Source of the DNA: a virus
Virus record (IMG/VR): IMGVR_UViG_3300044729_001179
Location: 1 to 30,688 of that record
DNA length: 30,688 bases
Direction: 5' to 3' (one strand)
The translations under genes were made by a program, and so were the position numbers. The notes below the pieces were generated by a model. It saw nothing but the letters and a program-made list of their open reading frames with translations. It did not search any database and was not told the DNA's origin. Below are positions 20,546 to 28,941 of the stretch, piece by piece. Numbering within the stretch: the stretch's first letter is position 1; every line of letters begins with the position of its first letter.

Positions 20546-23500
20546 ACCTCCTCCTCGATGCGGACCCGCGCGAGGCGGTACACCTCGCCGGGGTTCTGGT
20601 ACTCGTCGCCCTGCACGGTATCAACCCGGAGCGTCTCGGACATGATGCGCCCGTACAGCATCAGCGGCGGCGCCACGATCGTGTATGTCGTCGTCGCCCC
20701 GGACAGCTTCAGCACGCTTGGCAGGTAAACGATAGGCGTCACGGCCCCGTCGAGGTCAGCGAGCACCCCGAGCATCGACGGCGCCACGTCCACCGGGGAG
20801 GCGATCGGGTCCGCCGACGAGTGCGCCCGCACGTAGTCAGGGTTCACCGTCGCGAGGCCGGACCCGTCCACGCCGTCGTCCCACGACACCTCTACGGCTC
20901 GACGTGCAGGCCCCGTCCGCTGCGCCCGACGAGCGCCTCCGCGGCCCTCCGTGAGCGAGTACGCGGGCGTGATCTCCTGGGCGCGGTTCGATCCGTACTG
21001 CTGGCCGAATGCGTGGAGGTGGCCGAGGATGGCCACGCCAACCTGGAAGTATCCTTCAGCGGTCACCTGTACCGGGATGCGGAGTCGATACGCCGCGAAG
21101 TTCGCATTCGTCGTGTCATTGATGACAACACACACGCGGTCGCTCCGCACCTCTCCGTCGGTTCCGCTCAGCGCTCCCCCGGAGGCGTTGACCCGGAGGC
21201 GCGTGGCGGCCGTCGTGTAGATGGCCAGAGACGAACCCGGCCACGCTCCCGGCGTAGAGTCGAGGATCTTGTAGACGTTCGCGCCACCGTTGCGCGCGAA
21301 GTAGCTACCAACGAGCTCCCCGTGCGTGAGGTATCGACCGATCGCGGTGCGCGGTGGCGCGCCTGGGTCAGGCTTCACGATCCCGTCGTTCATCGTGTAT
21401 CCCAACCCCGTCTGCGTGGAGGCGGCGTCCACCGTCACGATGGGCACCCATACGGCCCCCTGTAGGCCCTCGAGGTAGGCCGTGCGGAAGTTGATCCCGC
21501 CGAGGTACAGCACGCGCGCCACGCCCATCGACGGCGACGTGTTGGCGCCCGCGGCGTTGATGCTCCACGCGATGATCTGTTCGGAGTCATCGTCGACACT
21601 GCGCCACGCCCGACGGGGCGACGGCTCCTCCTCGGCGTGGATGGCGCGGATCGGGTACTGATACGCCGTTGCCACCGTCCACGAGTCACCGACGAACGCG
21701 GGACCATCGACGCCGTACACGCTAACGCCGTCCGCGATGTACATCGGCTGGGCGGGGAGGTCATGCCCGAGGAGGTCGGACGGGTTGCCCTGCCCTCCGT
21801 AGATCTGCGTGACATCCGTCCCGGCGTAGGAGTCGAACGTGTACGCCGCCCATCGATACTGCACGTTGATCCCGAGCGCACCGGACACCGCGCCGAACCG
21901 GACGAGGCTCGTAGCGCTCGCCCCCTGCTGGAGCGTGGCAGTGTTCCCGATCGGGATCCAGTTGCGATCCTCGCCGTCTCCGCGTCCGGCGACGCAGTAC
22001 CAGGCGTAGACCTCACCATTGTTGGCAGGCGCCCCGGAACCGTTACCGACGGACACGCGGATGAAGATCCCGCTCTGGGCGTCGGACGTGTTGATCGTCG
22101 CGATGACCGCAGCCGAGGTCAGGTCAAGCAGTCGGATCGTCGTCGGTGTGGCCTCGACGCGGGCCGCATACGAGGTCGGCCCAGCGACTCCGACGCGCAC
22201 GTCCAGCTGAGCTACGCCGACGGTCACGTCAACCCACACCTCAGCGATCAACCCCTCGAGGAGGCTCGTAGTCGGCGTGGCGCTCCACCCGGCGCTCTGC
22301 CCGACGGCGCCGGTGTTGATGCTAAGACCCGTGGCCCCGAGCGCGATCGTGGGCGGGCCGACAGTCGCGAGCGTCCACGCCGTACCCGTCGCCTCTGGCA
22401 TGTCGTAAGGGAGGTAGGTGATCTCCCACGCCGTCATCGTGTCATGGCTGATCGTGGACGTGAGCGCGGGCATCTGCACCGAGCTCCACCCGCCCGCGAA
22501 CAGCACGGCGATTGAAGCGTCGGCCGTCGTCCCCGTGGACGTATGGATGTGCGCGATGGCGGCGCGGCCTCGCTGCCACGTAGCCGACAGCTGCGCCGGG
22601 GAGGTGCTCGAGTCCTCCCCACGCCAGAGCATCGCCTTCGTTGTCTGGTGCGAGCTCGAGCCCATACCAGACCACGACGATCCGCCGTCGTCGGTGTAGC
22701 GCACGGCCACGTCGTCGAGGCCAGCGACGGAGAGGTCACGACCGAACGCATAGATGCGTCCCACGTCGTCGGCGCATACCGCCATGTCCCCGGCCGTGTA
22801 GTCGCCCGCCGAGTACGATCCCCACGACATCGGGTTTGTGTCGTCCTGGATCTTTACCTCAGTCTGCGCGCTGAACCTCGCGAAGGCGCTGCCGAGGCGT
22901 CGAGCACGCGGGCGGCTGCGCGTGCCGTCGTACCGGACATACGTCAGCACGATCGCGTCCGAGGTGGCCGCTACGTCCGGGTACGCGCCCTGGTTGTCGG
23001 CATCCACGCCGGACCACTTGTCCACCTGGGAGAACGTGCTCCCGAGGTCGGCGGACGCGAACTGCGTGAGGCGCCGGTAATACGTCGTGGATGTGTCGCG
23101 CAGGTCAGCGAACAACACGATCTGCCCCGCGAGGTAGGCGGCGCGGAGGCGCTGTACCGTCGTCGTCGTCGTGCTGATGGCATCGCGCAGACACACGCGC
23201 TGCCCCAGCGACCATGTATCGCCCTGATCGTCGCTGTAGCGCATCCCGATCTGGACGGTCGAGGTCAACGAGTCCTCGACGCAATGGAAGAGGAGCACGC
23301 GCCCGGACGGGAGCTCAACCAAACACGGACGCGCCCCGGAGGCATAGACGCCCGTCGGATGCGTGTAGATCGTCTCCGAGGTCCACGTCGCAGCGGACGC
23401 GCTACGCCGACGGCCGAGGATCTGTCCCGTGCTGGTCCGCTCGAACACGATCAGCAGCGAGTCGTCCGAGAGGCGCAGGATGCACGGATCTTGGTAGTCC

Positions 23501-23838
23501 CCGGCCGTCGTCGTGAACGCTGCGAAGTCGAACCCCGTGATCGTCTGCGGCGGCTCCCATCCGCGGTAGCGCGTGTCACCCGTGCGGCGCCAAACGACGT
23601 TCGCGAGGTCCACGCCCGGCATCCCGCCGCGTGCGGCGTACACCTCGAGCGAGCTCCCCGCGGGTTGATCACCGACTGCCACCAGAGCGGCGTAGGTGTC
23701 TCCCGCGGCCTCCGCCTGCCCTGCCATCGGCCCCGCCTGCGTGACCGTCGAGAGCGTGGACGAATACGCCCCATCGTAGGTGATTCGCGGATCAGGGATG
23801 ACGAGACCGCGGAGATGCGTGCGGGTCAACTCAGGCAT
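20542..23838 (-). CDS. Large tail protein with Asp-box (sialidase-like) beta-propeller
   Basis: The protein has 1098 residues. Three Asp-box motifs (S-x-D-x-G-x-T-W/F type) are visible: SDDQGDTW at about 202-209, SADLGSTF at about 262-269 and TDDGGSSW at about 382-389. They are spaced like the blades of a sialidase-like propeller and occupy about residues 100-400. The rest is strand-rich with repeating jelly-roll-like parts (about 470-960). A tail-specific C-terminus follows. It is probably a tail-tip or side protein that binds or cleaves host glycan. Catalytic residues of true sialidases (an Arg triad, Tyr) are not established, so binding is as likely as cleavage. TAATG junction with the tape measure gene. 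Confidence 0.8.
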   Translation of the reverse strand: MPELTRTHLRGLVIPDPRITYDGAYSSTLSTVTQAGPMAGQAEAAGDTYAALVAVGDQPAGSSLEVYAARGGMPGVDLANVVWRRTGDTRYRGWEPPQTITGFDFAAFTTTAGDYQDPCILRLSDDSLLIVFERTSTGQILGRRRSASAATWTSETIYTHPTGVYASGARPCLVELPSGRVLLFHCVEDSLTSTVQIGMRYSDDQGDTWSLGQRVCLRDAISTTTTTVQRLRAAYLAGQIVLFADLRDTSTTYYRRLTQFASADLGSTFSQVDKWSGVDADNQGAYPDVAATSDAIVLTYVRYDGTRSRPRARRLGSAFARFSAQTEVKIQDDTNPMSWGSYSAGDYTAGDMAVCADDVGRIYAFGRDLSVAGLDDVAVRYTDDGGSSWSGMGSSSHQTTKAMLWRGEDSSTSPAQLSATWQRGRAAIAHIHTSTGTTADASIAVLFAGGWSSVQMPALTSTISHDTMTAWEITYLPYDMPEATGTAWTLATVGPPTIALGATGLSINTGAVGQSAGWSATPTTSLLEGLIAEVWVDVTVGVAQLDVRVGVAGPTSYAARVEATPTTIRLLDLTSAAVIATINTSDAQSGIFIRVSVGNGSGAPANNGEVYAWYCVAGRGDGEDRNWIPIGNTATLQQGASATSLVRFGAVSGALGINVQYRWAAYTFDSYAGTDVTQIYGGQGNPSDLLGHDLPAQPMYIADGVSVYGVDGPAFVGDSWTVATAYQYPIRAIHAEEEPSPRRAWRSVDDDSEQIIAWSINAAGANTSPSMGVARVLYLGGINFRTAYLEGLQGAVWVPIVTVDAASTQTGLGYTMNDGIVKPDPGAPPRTAIGRYLTHGELVGSYFARNGGANVYKILDSTPGAWPGSSLAIYTTAATRLRVNASGGALSGTDGEVRSDRVCVVINDTTNANFAAYRLRIPVQVTAEGYFQVGVAILGHLHAFGQQYGSNRAQEITPAYSLTEGRGGARRAQRTGPARRAVEVSWDDGVDGSGLATVNPDYVRAHSSADPIASPVDVAPSMLGVLADLDGAVTPIVYLPSVLKLSGATTTYTIVAPPLMLYGRIMSETLRVDTVQGDEYQNPGEVYRLARVRIEEEV

Positions 23839-25796
23839 TAGACGGCCTCCCTCATTCCGACGGTGCGGGAGCCCCTTATCGCGTCAGCCAACGACCCACC
23901 GAGGCGCAGGTTGTCGCGCACGAAGTCGTTGTACACGCGATGCCGGTACTGCTGAACCGCCACAACCTGGACAGGCTGCGACATGCCAGCGTTCGCCCGG
24001 TTGATCTGGTCGTCTCCGATCATGTTGCGCCCGGTGCGGGAGAGCACGGCCTCCCCGGTGAGAAGCCGCGCCTGCGTCTCGTCTGGAACCATGCCGCCGC
24101 TGTGGAATGCAGGCTGCACCGACGCGATAGCCGCCAGCTGCGCCGCGCCCGTGGCACCGGCGAGGCCAGCGAGGAGGAGGTTTGGCGCTGGCGGCGTGGC
24201 GAGTGCGTTTGCAACGCTCGCTGCCGTTGCGATCGTGGCCTCAGCGAGGCGCCCGAGCTTCGCGATCTCGAACTGCTTACGTGCCTGCTGACGCTGCGTT
24301 TCGATGCGCTCCTTTAGCGCCTGGCGCTCAGCCTCCGTCATCTCGTCGCGGTTCGCCGCGAGCTCTCCCTCCATGCTGGCGAGAGTAGACGCGGCCTCGT
24401 CTGCGCTGCGCTCGATGCCGTCCGTTACCGTGGAAACGATCTGTCCCATTGCTTCGGCGGCGGCCTGCATCTGCTGACGGCGCAACGCGTCCCGCTCCTC
24501 GGCCTCTGCTCGCGCCTTGTCGAGGAGATCCTTGATGCGCGCCTCTTCGTCCGCGTCCGCCTTCGCCTGCTCTTCTGCGGCCTCGTCGCGCAGTTTCTGC
24601 ACCTCGTCGCTATACTTCTTCTCAGCGGCCGCGAGCGCGATCGAACCCTGGATCGCGGCTTCCTGGCGCATCTCCTCCGTCGACGCGAGCGCCTCGAGCT
24701 CCGTAGTTAGCGCCTGGATCTCGTCGCGCTGCTTGGCGTACTCGACGGTGAGTCGTTCCTCATCGGAAAGGAAATACTGACTGATGGAAGAGAGTTCCTC
24801 CATCCCGGCCGTGTAGTCGTTGACCCGCTGCGCGAGCTCTTGGAACATGAGAAGCGATTCATCGATCGCGTCTGCCTCATCACTGACGGCGGCGGCGTGA
24901 CTGCGCGTGGCCTTCGTGCCGCGTTCGGTGCGCTTCGTGTTCTCCTCACGGAGTCGTAGCGTTTCGTGAACGAGCCCGATCTCGCGTTCGCGCCGTTGGT
25001 TGAGGGCTGCGATCTGCTCCTCTTTCGCTGCGAGCGCCTGCCGGGCGGCGTTGACCGTCCCAACCTGGCGCACATCAAGACCCAGTTGTTCGATCGTCCG
25101 CTTGGCCTCGTCCCGCTGCCGAACGAGAAGCGCCTCCGACTCGCGATACCTCTCTTTGATCGCCTTGGTCGCCCGCACCTCGGCGGCCTCGCGCTCGGAA
25201 AGGTTGCCCGCGGCTACGTGGTATTGGAGGTCGAGCTCCTCCTGATTGCCCGTGACCATCGCCGTGGCTTCCGCCATCCGGCGCGCGGACTCGGCGGCCT
25301 TGTTGTTTCGCTCCTCCACCTCGCGCAGGTTCCGCGAAAGGATGGCATGAGCGGCAGCGGCGGCTCCCGCAGCGATGGCGACAGGTCCGAGGATGTTGAT
25401 CAGGTTGATGCCCGACGTAGACGCCACCTCGAACGCATCCGCGAGGTCGGCACCTGCGCGCGCGATGTTCCCGAGCTCCGGCGACACCATGCCGAGAGAC
25501 CCGGCCAGCTTCGACGCATCGGTACCCATGCGCCCAAAGTTCTGGCTCGCGTTGAGCGTCGCCGTCCCGACGTTATCGACGGCCTGGGCTGCATCGCGGG
25601 CCGCGGCTTCCGTCTCCTCCATCGCGCGGCGCGATGTTGCGGCGGCCTGGCGGGCGGCTGCCTCTGCGGCCTTGAAGCTCTTATTGAGCTCGTTCGCCAT
25701 CGCCCGCGCCTGCGGGGCTGTGATGCCGGGGATCGACTCGAGAGCCTTACGCAGCCCGGTGATGTCAGCGACAACGTTCAGATCGATGTTTGCCAT
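23838..25796 (-). CDS. Tape measure protein
   Basis: The protein has 652 residues. It is largely helical and Ala-, Glu- and Gln-rich with long coiled-coil stretches (about 30-75, 150-320 and 370-520). Hydrophobic segments are at about 135-155 (ILGPVAIAAGAAAAAHAIL) and near 540-580. The C-terminal part has the FHSGGMVPDETQARLLTGEAVL motif found near the end of many tape measures. This protein sets tail length and is ejected with the DNA. By the usual 1.5 angstrom per residue the tail would be roughly 95-100 nm. Position after the tail chaperones and AGGAGG leader agree. Confidence 0.92.
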   Translation of the reverse strand: MANIDLNVVADITGLRKALESIPGITAPQARAMANELNKSFKAAEAAARQAAATSRRAMEETEAAARDAAQAVDNVGTATLNASQNFGRMGTDASKLAGSLGMVSPELGNIARAGADLADAFEVASTSGINLINILGPVAIAAGAAAAAHAILSRNLREVEERNNKAAESARRMAEATAMVTGNQEELDLQYHVAAGNLSEREAAEVRATKAIKERYRESEALLVRQRDEAKRTIEQLGLDVRQVGTVNAARQALAAKEEQIAALNQRREREIGLVHETLRLREENTKRTERGTKATRSHAAAVSDEADAIDESLLMFQELAQRVNDYTAGMEELSSISQYFLSDEERLTVEYAKQRDEIQALTTELEALASTEEMRQEAAIQGSIALAAAEKKYSDEVQKLRDEAAEEQAKADADEEARIKDLLDKARAEAEERDALRRQQMQAAAEAMGQIVSTVTDGIERSADEAASTLASMEGELAANRDEMTEAERQALKERIETQRQQARKQFEIAKLGRLAEATIATAASVANALATPPAPNLLLAGLAGATGAAQLAAIASVQPAFHSGGMVPDETQARLLTGEAVLSRTGRNMIGDDQINRANAGMSQPVQVVAVQQYRHRVYNDFVRDNLRLGGSLADAIRGSRTVGMREAV

Positions 25797-25805
25797 ACCG
25801 GCCTC

Positions 25806-26459
25806 CTATCTCGCGATGCGGTTGCCAACGGCCGTCAACGCTGTGTCGAGCTTCGCTACGTGCTTCTCGGTGATCTTCTTGCTCGGAGTGATGACGAGCG
25901 CTTGCCAAAGACGCTTGCCGTCGCCTGCCTTCGGGTTCGGTTCGATCTTCGCGAGTCCGACGGGGCGACGGCGCCCGAGGCTATCAGTCATGCGCGCAGC
26001 CACGTAGCCCTCCGGAAGGCCACCAAAACGCCGGAAGTGGGACATCAGCAGGCGGTATTCCGGCATCGGCACCGAGCGCGCGACCTTGCTGAACGCCCGC
26101 GGGCGGTGGACGAAGTACCCGTACTTCTCCTGCGCCACTTCAAGGCGGCCACCCACTCGGCGCTTCGCGGCCTTCGTCGCATCGTTGAATACAACGCCGA
26201 CGATGGAGTCCCCGCGGATGACCATCTTGTACTTCAATCCAGCCTGAGAGTCACCCGTGACCTTCGTCACGTTGTCGTACCACTGGCTGTAGGCGCTATC
26301 GCGGCTCTCCTTGACGATGGCCTCCACGGCGTCGATGACCTCACCAGTTACCGAGCGGATGAGGTCGTAAACCGTGCGGTCCATCTCTGGACCGATCCGA
26401 ACTTCGACGGCCTCCACCTTGGCGACATAGGCGCGGGTCTTTCGCTGCTTAGCCGCCAT
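25806..26459 (-). CDS. Putative minor tail/neck protein
   Basis: The protein has 217 residues. The N-terminal half is helical (PEMDRTVYDLIRSVTGEVIDAVEAIVKESRDSAY), followed by strands (KYKMVIRGDSIVGVVFN) and a KYGYFVHRPRAFSK segment. That order recalls HK97 gp10-like head-tail proteins, but those usually lie before the tail tube gene, not after the chaperones. A basic tail follows. It overlaps the frameshift extension of the tail chaperone by eleven bases and precedes the tape measure gene by nine. Probably a tail assembly component; family uncertain. Confidence 0.55.
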   Translation of the reverse strand: MAAKQRKTRAYVAKVEAVEVRIGPEMDRTVYDLIRSVTGEVIDAVEAIVKESRDSAYSQWYDNVTKVTGDSQAGLKYKMVIRGDSIVGVVFNDATKAAKRRVGGRLEVAQEKYGYFVHRPRAFSKVARSVPMPEYRLLMSHFRRFGGLPEGYVAARMTDSLGRRRPVGLAKIEPNPKAGDGKRLWQALVITPSKKITEKHVAKLDTALTAVGNRIAR

Positions 26460-26685
26460 TCAGCCCCCAGAAGGACGCGCCGGATGCGCTGATCGTATCA
26501 CCGGGGCGCGTCTGCATCCCACGCCCGCGCTTCTGCGTGGCCTTCGGCGTGTGCTTCATCCGGTACCATCCGAGGACGCGCTCCTGCGTCTCTCGAGGCC
26601 AAGAGAAGAACGCATCGGGATCGCCGCAGTACGTGAGCCCGATCTCCAGCGCTACGGCGTCGAGCCCGCCGTCGGGGCTTCGGTA
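26449..26685 (-). CDS. Tail assembly chaperone, -1 frameshift extension (GT)
   Basis: In the -1 frame relative to the chaperone gene, an open stretch of 78 codons runs from within that gene to a stop at 26449. It encodes YRSPDGGLDAVALEIG, then FFSWPRETQERVLGWYRMKH, which looks like the T domain of long tail chaperones. This frame has no ATG, GTG or TTG near its beginning. Its last upstream stop is at CTTAAG about 60 bases earlier, so the two frames overlap only in a narrow window. The TTTTA at 26688-26684 is the most likely slip site: pairing of the TTT codon is kept after a -1 slip. The fusion would have about 187 residues. Confidence 0.72.
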   Translation of the reverse strand, partial: YRSPDGGLDAVALEIGLTYCGDPDAFFSWPRETQERVLGWYRMKHTPKATQKRGRGMQTRPGDTISASGASFWGLNGG

Positions 26686-27011
26686 AAATCCGCGGCGGCC
26701 TCCACCTCTGCCTCCCGCGGGTAGGAGTCCACCAGGAGCTTAAGCGCCGTCGTCGAGGCGTTGGCGATCTCCTCGTCAGTCACGCCGAGGGCGTGGAGCT
26801 CATCGCGCACGGCAGCGCCATAGGCCAAGCCGTCGAACTTGTGCGCCGACAGGGTAGCCTTCAGGGGCGGACGCGCCGGGAGACAGACGCCCAGGACGGC
26901 GCCGAGGCCGATCCATGCGTTCGTCGCGACGGCGTGCATGACAACCTGACGGGACGAGTGAGACGACGGGGCCGTCAGCTTGACGGCCTTCCCCTTGATC
27001 TGAACTTCCAT
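26652..27011 (-). CDS. Tail assembly chaperone (G protein)
   Basis: The protein has 119 residues from the ATG at 27011, after AAGGAGCATC. The open frame extends upstream through a terminator, which is not coding. It starts MEVQIKGKAVKLTAP and is helical afterward, with an Ala/Asp/Glu-rich C-terminus (SYPREAEVEAAADFTE). It lies between tail tube and tape measure, the fixed place of G-type chaperones, which keep the tape measure soluble during assembly. A minority of ribosomes probably shift into the -1 frame near codon 109 to make the longer GT form. A strong hairpin terminator precedes the gene. Confidence 0.82.
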   Translation of the reverse strand: MEVQIKGKAVKLTAPSSHSSRQVVMHAVATNAWIGLGAVLGVCLPARPPLKATLSAHKFDGLAYGAAVRDELHALGVTDEEIANASTTALKLLVDSYPREAEVEAAADFTEAPTAGSTP

Positions 27012-27033
27012 GATGCTCCTTCGGCGCCAAAAA

Positions 27034-27070
27034 CGACGACGCCCCCCGAACCGTAGCACGGAGGGCGTCT
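27034..27070 (-). terminator. Rho-independent terminator/attenuator after the tail tube gene
   Basis: On the minus strand an 11-bp stem (27069-27059 with 27048-27038, one mismatch, 10-base loop) is followed after two to three bases by TTTTT (27033-27029). It begins about 15 bases after the tail tube stop and ends about 20 bases before the chaperone start. It would reduce expression of distal tail genes relative to the abundant tube protein. Confidence 0.82.
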
Positions 27071-27084
27071 ACATGCCGACGAGC

Positions 27085-27573
27085 TCAGGTAGCGACGATG
27101 GTGCCGAGCACCTCGAAGTTGATCGTGAACGACGACGGGTCGCCCTCCGAAAAATCGATCGTGCACCGGCAATCGTCCATCTCAAGGGTATGGTCCGACG
27201 AGTCCCCAAAATTGGTGCCCTCGACGCTGAGCGTGATCTTCAACGTGAACAGGTCCGCGTTGGCTCCGAGCGTCGAAACGGCGGTGGAGAACGCGCCGGT
27301 CTTATTGACCAGATCCCAGATGTTCGTGTTCGAGGCGTCGGAGAACTCCGTCATCTGGCACGAGAAGGAGCCCGTGGGGAAGCTCCGATTCGTCTTGCGG
27401 ATGCTGCCGAGGTCGCCGCGGTCCAGGTACTTGATGTGCTCGAAGTTGCCCTGATTCACGCCGGTGAGCGACAGATCGCCAGCCTCGTACTGGATCGTCA
27501 GGGTGTTGATGCCATTGTCGGCCAGGGTGATGGTGCCGTCCCTGAAGTTCTTGACGACGGAGGAGATGGGCAT
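27085..27573 (-). CDS. Major tail (tube) protein
   Basis: The protein has 162 residues, with a strand-rich pattern: VVKNFRDGTITLADN, NTLTIQYEAGDLSL, and a late FTINFEVLGT. This is the layout of siphovirus tail tube proteins of the HK97/lambda V type. It stands after the head-completion genes and before the chaperones, and a terminator follows directly. These support the call more than any single motif. The tube polymerises around the tape measure protein. Confidence 0.85.
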   Translation of the reverse strand: MPISSVVKNFRDGTITLADNGINTLTIQYEAGDLSLTGVNQGNFEHIKYLDRGDLGSIRKTNRSFPTGSFSCQMTEFSDASNTNIWDLVNKTGAFSTAVSTLGANADLFTLKITLSVEGTNFGDSSDHTLEMDDCRCTIDFSEGDPSSFTINFEVLGTIVAT

Positions 27574-27581
27574 GAGCTACC

Positions 27582-28028
27582 TCACTGAAGCGGGAGTGTA
27601 TGGACGATGCGGAATGTTATCACGCCGATAACCCATTCCCCCGCCTCGTTTGTGGCGCGGGTAGTGGTGATGAACTGCACTTTGTAGGAACCCGGCCACG
27701 TCGCATCGTAGGCCATCAACTTGTTGATCACGGCCTGCTCGCCGTCAAGCGCGTCATCGTAGCTGTTCGAGATGTCCTTCGGCGCGAGACGCCACGAATA
27801 GTGCACCGTGAGCGGCGTCTCTACGAGGGTTCCCTCCGCGGGCCGTCCGCGGTACAGGCGCAGATCCTCCGAGTCGCCGGGGAGCACTGCAAAGGCCTTG
27901 TGGGCGATGGAGTCGCTATCCGCGCCAAACAGATCGGGCGCCACGCGCGACTCCCGCCATCCCGAGAGGGTCAGGATGCGGGCGGTCACATCCTCGCGCA
28001 GCTGACGAACCGTCTTGCTCGCCATCAT
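27582..28028 (-). CDS. Putative tail terminator / tail completion protein
   Basis: The start is taken as ATG at 28028, overlapping the upstream stop (ATGA). GTG at 28034 and ATG at 28025 are alternatives. The 148-residue product has an N-terminal helix (RQLREDVTARILTLSGW), strands (PLTVHYSWRLAP), a helix (DGEQAVINKLMAYD), and further strands (YKVQFITTTRA, WVIGVITFRIVHTLPL). This is the usual fold order of tail terminator proteins of the lambda U type, which cap the tube and join it to the head. Position just before the tail tube gene agrees. Confidence 0.7.
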   Translation of the reverse strand: MMASKTVRQLREDVTARILTLSGWRESRVAPDLFGADSDSIAHKAFAVLPGDSEDLRLYRGRPAEGTLVETPLTVHYSWRLAPKDISNSYDDALDGEQAVINKLMAYDATWPGSYKVQFITTTRATNEAGEWVIGVITFRIVHTLPLQ

Positions 28029-28780
28029 CGCCACCAGGCGACGAGACTATCGCCGCGGCCACCCGTCCAAACGACCGAGCTTGCGCTCTTCTTCTTGGTC
28101 ACGTCCACGACGTTCTCGTCGGCCTCGTCGTAGACGAAGCGGATCTGTCCCCACGCCGACTCGTAGGCAGTGCCATAGTACGACGCCAGAGCAGCCCAGC
28201 GGCCGGAGTCCCCGGCGCTCGTCTGGAAGTCCAAGAAGATCATGTGCAGACAGAGCATCAAGTGACACTCACGCAGCGCGCTCGGCTGGATGACCAGACA
28301 CGGCCTACGGCCCTGAGCGATCAACCTGTTCGCGATCGTGAAAAACGACTCGTCGATATACGGTTGGTAGCTCGTCGCCCCGCCGAGGAGGGCGGTCAGG
28401 TCGGAGTGCCGCTGCAATAGGTCGGTGTCGCTGATGACCGGGTAGAGCGTCCGACGACACACCGCGGCGTCGTTGCGGAACGTATGCACCACACCGTCGG
28501 GCATCGTAAGCGCCCATTCAACAAGGTACCCCTCCGACAGGATCTCCGCGGTCGTGACGCCACCGGCGAGCGAGAAGGTTGCGATCCCGCCTGCGATGGT
28601 GACAGCGGCAGGCGCCACAAGTTGCGTCCGGTCGGGACGGTACAGCGTGAACGTACCGCCCGAGGGCGTGGCCGTGGCGCCTGCGCGCATCGTCGGGCAG
28701 GAGAGCACCTGCGTGCGGCCTCGCTCGATCGTCTCCGTGGAACGGAACCGTGCGGAGTAAACGACTTCAGCGAGGCTCAT
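28025..28780 (-). CDS. Putative head-tail connector / adaptor
   Basis: The protein has 251 residues. The first 110 or so are strand-rich (GGTFTLYRPDRTQLVAPAAV, GIATFSLAGGV, LVEWALTMPDGVVHTFRND). The C-terminal half is helical (DTDLLQRHSDLTALLGGA, FTIANRLIAQGRRPC, HLMLCLHMIFLDFQ, GRWAALASYYGTAYESAWGQI). The helical part resembles the adaptor proteins that join portal and tail. It starts after AGGGAGAGC and is followed at once by the tail completion gene. The two-part layout suggests a fusion of an Ig-like or virion-surface domain with an adaptor. Family not certain. Confidence 0.68.
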   Translation of the reverse strand: MSLAEVVYSARFRSTETIERGRTQVLSCPTMRAGATATPSGGTFTLYRPDRTQLVAPAAVTIAGGIATFSLAGGVTTAEILSEGYLVEWALTMPDGVVHTFRNDAAVCRRTLYPVISDTDLLQRHSDLTALLGGATSYQPYIDESFFTIANRLIAQGRRPCLVIQPSALRECHLMLCLHMIFLDFQTSAGDSGRWAALASYYGTAYESAWGQIRFVYDEADENVVDVTKKKSASSVVWTGGRGDSLVAWWR

Positions 28781-28791
28781 TTGCTCTCCCT

Positions 28792-28941
28792 TTAGCGGCC
28801 CTTATCCGTCTGCTTGGCGTCGTGCTTGCGCGCGGTTTCCTGCGCCACCTTGCGCGCCTTATCGGCGGCCATCCCGCCGTCGCGCAGCTGCTTGGTCATG
28901 CGGTCCATCGCCTCCCGGTATCCGGGGCGCTCGCCGCTCAC
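28792..28941 (-). CDS. Small basic protein, GTG start
   Basis: This 49-residue gene has no ATG start of normal position. It starts with GTG at 28941, which overlaps the previous stop as GTGA. The product (SGERPGYREAMDRMTKQLRDG, then helical DKARKVAQETARKHD) is basic and helical. A short conserved-looking protein between capsid and connector genes, coupled to both, is common in phages, but its function is unknown. ATGs at 28908 and 28899 are weaker alternatives. Confidence 0.65.
   Translation of the reverse strand: MSGERPGYREAMDRMTKQLRDGGMAADKARKVAQETARKHDAKQTDKGR

Noticed and set aside
22543-23841. 432-codon plus-strand open frame across the Asp-box tail gene
   Set aside because: Antisense shadow of the 1098-residue gene. 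No ribosome site, Arg/Ala/Val-biased product with no motif.
24966-26492. 508-codon open frame on the plus strand across the tape measure and 217-residue genes
   Set aside because: It is antisense to two well-supported tail genes with good ribosome sites; its product is Arg-, Leu- and His-rich low-complexity sequence typical of the reverse strand of GC-rich coding DNA.
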